This document shows positions 60,662-64,000 of a stretch of 64,000 nucleotides of DNA, in pieces (the first letter of the stretch is position 1; the number at the start of each line of letters is the position of its first letter). The notes below the pieces were generated by a model that was not told the origin of the DNA, searched no databases, and was given only the letters and a program-made list of their open reading frames with translations. A program made the position numbers and the translations under genes. Source of the stretch: Streptomyces griseoviridis (GTDB lineage: Bacteria > Actinomycetota > Actinomycetes > Streptomycetales > Streptomycetaceae); the NCBI RefSeq assembly GCF_005222485.1, contig NZ_CP029078.1, forward strand, positions 5,483,501-5,547,500. Direction: 5' to 3'.

Positions 60662-62241
60662 CGGATCTCCCCCTCGGCCCCGGCCGGCCCGTCCACGGCG
60701 CCCGGCTCCTCCGTCAGCTCCGAGATGTCCCGGGGCAGCCGCAGCGTGAACACCGCGCCGCCGTCAGGGGAGTTGGCGGCCGTCAGCTCACCGCCGTGGA
60801 TGCGGGCGTTCTCCGTGGCGATGGAGAGGCCGAGGCCGCTGCCGTCGGAACGCGGCCGGGACGCGCTCGCCTTGTAGAAGCGGTCGAAGACGTGCGGCAG
60901 GATGTCCTCCGGGATGCCGGGCCCGTGGTCGCGGACGGCGATGACGACCTCGTCGCCCCGCTCGCCCGCCATCCGCACCGACACCCGCACCGGGGAGCCG
61001 CCGTGCTTGAGGGCGTTGCCGATCAGGTTGGCCATGATGACGTCCAGGCGGCGCGGGTCGAGCCGGGCGTGGATGCCGCGCTCGGCGTCCAGGTCCACCG
61101 CGTCGAGCCAGGCCCGCGCGTCGATGCAGGCGGTGATCTGGTCGGCGACGTCGACGTCGTCGAGGACCAGCCGGGCGGTGCCCGCGTCGAAGCGGGTGAC
61201 CTCCATCAGGTTCTCCACCAGGTCGTTCAGCCGCCGCGTCTCGCTGACCACCAGCCGGACGGCGGGCTCGATCATCGGGTCCACGCTCCCCGACTCCGCC
61301 TCCAGCTCGTCCTCCAGGATCTCCGTGACGGCGGTGATCGCGGTGAGCGGGGTCCGCAGCTCGTGGCTCATGTCGGCGACGAACCTGCGGGACGCCTCGT
61401 CCCGGCCGGCCATGTCCGCGACCCGTTTCTCCAGGGCCTCCGCCGCCAGGTTGAACGTCCGTGACAGATCGGCGAGTTCATCGGTGCCCGAGACCCGCAG
61501 CCGGGTGTCGAGCCGGCCCTCGCCGAGCCGCCTCGCCGCCACCCCGAGCCGGTGCACCGGCTTCAGCACGGTCGTCGCCGCGGCCTGCGCGAGCAGCGCC
61601 GAGCCGACCAGCGCGAGCGCCGTCGCGATCCCGAGCGACCAGGCCAGCGAGTTGAGGTCCTTGGCCTCCGGTTCGAGGGACTTCAGCATGTAGCCGGTCG
61701 CCCCGCCGTTGATGACCTGCGAACCCGCCACCAGATAGGGGGTGCCGTCGTCGACCACCCGCTGCCAGTACAGGTGGTACGGGTACTTGTTGGCGGAGTC
61801 GACCTTCTGTTCCTTGTTCACCGCCTTCTGGAGCGAACGCGGCACCTCCCGCAGGGAGAAGCCGTCCAGCGCGCCCGAAGTGCCGTACACCGCCTTGCCG
61901 TCGGCGGACTCGGCGACCAGCAGCACACTGAACCGCTGGCTGCTGTTCGCCATCTGCCCCGCGGTGTGCTGGAGTTCGTCCTGCGACGGATGCTCGGGCA
62001 GCGCGCCCGCCCGGTTCTGCATCTCCTGCTGGAAGTCCCGCAGCACCGCGTCCTGGGTGCGGGTGAGGACCGCCTCGCGGTTGAGCCAGTACGCGATGCC
62101 CGACGCGGACACCGCCGCGGTGAGCGCCACGAGCCCGAACACGACCACAAGGCGCAGCCGCAGACTGGTGAACCGCAGCCGTGACCAGACCCCCTTGCGA
62201 CCCGCGAACCAGCCGCGGATCCCCCCGTGCGCGTCGGTCAC
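60658..62241 (-). CDS. afsQ2: Sensor histidine kinase AfsQ2
   Basis: This 527-residue membrane kinase senses an extracellular or envelope signal and phosphorylates AfsQ1. One helix lies near residues 23-45 (LRLVVVFGLVALTAAVSASG) and a second near 190-215, flanking an outside sensor part. HAMP, then the His box FVADMSHELRTPLTAI, the N box (NLIGNALKHGGSPV) and G boxes (VRDHGPGIPEDILPHVFDRF, SGLGLSIATENARIHGG) follow. The GTG at 62241 overlaps the afsQ1 stop. In S. coelicolor the pair links nitrogen status to antibiotic production. Confidence 0.95.
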   Translation of the reverse strand: MTDAHGGIRGWFAGRKGVWSRLRFTSLRLRLVVVFGLVALTAAVSASGIAYWLNREAVLTRTQDAVLRDFQQEMQNRAGALPEHPSQDELQHTAGQMANSSQRFSVLLVAESADGKAVYGTSGALDGFSLREVPRSLQKAVNKEQKVDSANKYPYHLYWQRVVDDGTPYLVAGSQVINGGATGYMLKSLEPEAKDLNSLAWSLGIATALALVGSALLAQAAATTVLKPVHRLGVAARRLGEGRLDTRLRVSGTDELADLSRTFNLAAEALEKRVADMAGRDEASRRFVADMSHELRTPLTAITAVTEILEDELEAESGSVDPMIEPAVRLVVSETRRLNDLVENLMEVTRFDAGTARLVLDDVDVADQITACIDARAWLDAVDLDAERGIHARLDPRRLDVIMANLIGNALKHGGSPVRVSVRMAGERGDEVVIAVRDHGPGIPEDILPHVFDRFYKASASRPRSDGSGLGLSIATENARIHGGELTAANSPDGGAVFTLRLPRDISELTEEPGAVDGPAGAEGEIR

Positions 62242-62915
62242 TGAGGAACGTCCAGGCGGTAACCGACCCCGCGGACCGTACGGATGAGCGTCGGCGACGA
62301 CGGGACGTCCTCGACCTTGGCGCGCAGCCGCTGCACACACGCGTCCACCAGACGGGAGTCGCCCAGGTAGTCGTGCTCCCACACCAGACGCAGCAACTGC
62401 TGCCTGGACAGGGCCTGTCCGGGCCGCCGGCTCAGTTCGAGCAGCAACCGCAGCTCGGTCGGGGTGAGTTGGAGGTCCTCGCCGTTCTTCGTGACGGTCA
62501 TGGCGGCGCGGTCGATGACGAGGCTGCCGAAGGCCGCCGCGTCGTTCGCCTCGCGCTCACCGCGCCGCAGCACGGCCCGGATGCGGGCGTCGAGGACCCG
62601 CCCCTGCACGGGTTTGACGACGTAGTCGTCCGCGCCCGACTCCAGGCCGACGACCACGTCGATGTCGTCGCTGCGCGCGGTCAGCAGGATGATCGGGAGC
62701 TGGTCGGTGCGCCGGATGCGCCGGCACACCTCGAACCCGTCGATGCCGGGCAGCATCACGTCCAGCACGATCAGGTCGGGGCGCTGCTCACGCAGCAGCT
62801 TCAGGCCGTCCTCTCCGGTGGCAGCGGTGGCCACCCGGTGTCCCTGGCGCGTCAGTGAGAGCTCCAGGGCCGTACGGATGGCGTCGTCGTCCTCGATCAG
62901 CAACAGGGAAGGCAC
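62238..62915 (-). CDS. afsQ1: Response regulator AfsQ1
   Basis: This OmpR-type regulator has 225 residues with the start at GTG 62915, the length known for AfsQ1. The receiver domain begins VPSLLLIEDDDAIRTALELS and has the phosphoacceptor D52 in LIVLDVMLPGIDGFEV. The C-terminal winged HTH shows LTPTELRLLLELSRRPGQAL and DSRLVDACVQRLRAKVED. In S. coelicolor AfsQ1 activates pathway-specific antibiotic activators and binds GTnAC-n6-GTnAC sites. Such a site lies between this gene and sigQ. An ATG three codons upstream is an alternative start. Confidence 0.97.
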   Translation of the reverse strand: MPSLLLIEDDDAIRTALELSLTRQGHRVATAATGEDGLKLLREQRPDLIVLDVMLPGIDGFEVCRRIRRTDQLPIILLTARSDDIDVVVGLESGADDYVVKPVQGRVLDARIRAVLRRGEREANDAAAFGSLVIDRAAMTVTKNGEDLQLTPTELRLLLELSRRPGQALSRQQLLRLVWEHDYLGDSRLVDACVQRLRAKVEDVPSSPTLIRTVRGVGYRLDVPQ

Positions 62916-63023
62916 GGGGCTCATTCTGGCCCATGGCGGGGTGGGGTTTCGACTCCTGTGCGGGTACGTGCCCTTACCGCCCCGTTCTGTGATCGTCCTG
63001 TGTACACCGTGCGACGGGCCCCT

Positions 63024-63039
63024 GTGACAGCTCTGTGAC
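63024..63039. promoter_or_regulatory. AfsQ1-type binding site GTGAC-n6-GTGAC
   Basis: Two GTGAC repeats (63024-63028 and 63035-63039) are separated by 6 bases. This fits exactly the GTnAC-n6-GTnAC consensus reported for AfsQ1 in S. coelicolor. The site lies midway between the divergent afsQ1 and sigQ genes. Confidence 0.88.
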
Positions 63040-63145
63040 AGTCGGCGGACACGGTCATGAAGTGACCCCGGCAAGCTTCTCGGCACAGGCAAGGCAGCAC
63101 CGCCTGGCAAGCGGAACACCGGAAGTCCACGACGGGGGGCGCGAG

Positions 63146-63889
63146 ATGAACACGCTGCACAGCACCAGCAACAGCGCGGTGGTCACGCGGCTGCACGACG
63201 TGGGCCGGGGTTCGGAGAAGTCCGGTGCCGTGAACTTGCGGGGGTGCGCTCACGGCACCGGGCGTCAGCACACCGCCTACATGACGGTGGTCGACGCCCG
63301 CACGGGGGACGCGGGGGAGACGGGGGAGAGCGCGTACAGGGAGGACACGGGGGAGCGTCGTTCACTGTCCGAGGCGGAGTTCACCGCCTACGTCCAGGAG
63401 CGCCGCGCCTCCCTGTACGCCACCGCCTACCACCTCACGGGGGACCGGTTCGAGGCCGAGGACCTGTTGCAGAGCGCGCTGTTCTCGACGTACCGGGCGT
63501 GGGAGCGGATCACCGACAAGGCCGCGGTCGGCGGCTATCTGCGCCGGACCATGACCAATCTGCACATCAGCGCGTGGCGCCGCCGCAAGCTGAACGAGTA
63601 CCCGACCGAGGAACTGCCGGAGACGCCCGGCGACACGGACGCGATGCGCGGCACCGAACTGCGCGCCGTCCTGTGGCAGGCGCTCGCCCGGCTGCCCGAA
63701 CTCCAGCGCACGATGCTGGTCCTGCGGTACTACGAGGGCCGCACCGACCCGGAGATCGCGGACATACTCGACATCAGTGTCGGCACGGTGAAGTCGAGCA
63801 TCTGGCGCTCCCTGCGCCGGCTGCGCGAGGACGAGGTCCTCAGCTTCGGCCGTGACGAGGAGGACGCCTTCGGCGAGTTGGTGGCCTGA
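63146..63889 (+). CDS. sigQ: ECF sigma factor SigQ
   Basis: This 247-residue sigma factor belongs to the SigE-like 'SigE family' of streptomycetes. After a 75-residue low-complexity N-terminal part comes region 2 (FTAYVQERRASLYATAYHLT, GDRFEAEDLLQSALFSTYRA) and region 4 (LQRTMLVLRYYEGRTDPEIA, DILDISVGTVKSSIWRSLRR). GGGGGGCGCGAG precedes the ATG at 63146. Its position divergent from afsQ1, with the consensus AfsQ1 site between, matches sigQ of S. coelicolor, where it is AfsQ1-activated and counteracts AfsQ1 effects. Confidence 0.92.
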   Translation: MNTLHSTSNSAVVTRLHDVGRGSEKSGAVNLRGCAHGTGRQHTAYMTVVDARTGDAGETGESAYREDTGERRSLSEAEFTAYVQERRASLYATAYHLTGDRFEAEDLLQSALFSTYRAWERITDKAAVGGYLRRTMTNLHISAWRRRKLNEYPTEELPETPGDTDAMRGTELRAVLWQALARLPELQRTMLVLRYYEGRTDPEIADILDISVGTVKSSIWRSLRRLREDEVLSFGRDEEDAFGELVA

Positions 63890-64000
63890 AGGTGACGGGG
63901 GGAACGAGGGAACGGTGACCGCCCCGGGGGGAGCGGTGACCGGACACGGGGGACCGAGGGGGGACGGGGGACACGGGGGACACGGGGGAAAACGGGGGGA
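63890..64000. repeat. G-rich direct repeats after sigQ
   Basis: The last 110 bases consist mostly of GGGG runs with repeats of GGGGGACAC (near 63962, 63969 and 63978) and GGGGGAGCGGTGACC-like units. There is no coding content, and the window ends within the array. Confidence 0.6.

Overview
This window looks like chromosomal DNA from a Streptomyces or close relative. The evidence is very high G+C with strong third-position G/C, GTG/TTG starts, ECF sigma factors, leaderless promoters and gene families typical of the genus. The right end carries the afsQ1-afsQ2/sigQ locus in the arrangement known from S. coelicolor. The stretch from the sialic-acid-type genes through the nucleoside transporter genes to afsQ also matches the S. 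coelicolor order as I remember it.

Layout. 1-10 kb: the 5' end of an OHCU decarboxylase gene (purine catabolism), a secreted GH20 hexosaminidase, small conserved proteins, a secreted PGRP-type amidase, an ECF sigma cassette, a methyltransferase, two DUF2267 proteins, and an Hsp20 gene divergent from a putative Hsp regulator. 10.6-15.6 kb: a LysR regulator facing an SDR-SDR-esterase-oxidoreductase cluster. 15.6-20.5 kb: a 750-base region without a convincing gene, then a MerR-type HTH gene, a cold-shock protein, a DEAD-box helicase, a CBS-like protein and two small conserved proteins. 20.8-24.6 kb: a second ECF sigma cassette, an L,D-transpeptidase lipoprotein and a LysE exporter.

24.35-29.27 kb is a degraded integrative element inserted inside the lysE-type gene. 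The element supplies a substitute 3' end, so the exporter stays intact, and the original 3' end lies stranded beyond a large serine integrase. An IS5-type element carrying an extra gene sits inside it.

29.5-33 kb: a TetR/FAD-monooxygenase pair with two matching operators, and an acyltransferase. 33.3-40.5 kb: a nonulosonic (sialic or Kdn-type) acid cluster of two divergent operons, containing a cytidylyltransferase fused to a phosphatase, a short NeuB synthase and four transferases. These probably build a cell-wall glycopolymer. 41.5-51.4 kb and 57.2 kb: an M20 amidohydrolase, then nucleoside uptake and salvage genes (two BMP-type binding lipoproteins, an ABC ATPase, two permeases, cytidine deaminase, thymidine phosphorylase, and a separate adenosine deaminase). 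Four copies of one 12-bp palindrome-like motif sit directly upstream of these transcription units and suggest a common regulator. 51.5-57 kb: an AEC transporter, a STAS protein, an ECF sigma factor with a SnoaL-like tail, an MFS transporter divergent from a LysR gene, and a hydrolase. 58.5-64 kb: a small secreted protein, PspC and VanZ proteins, and the afsQ locus with sigQ.
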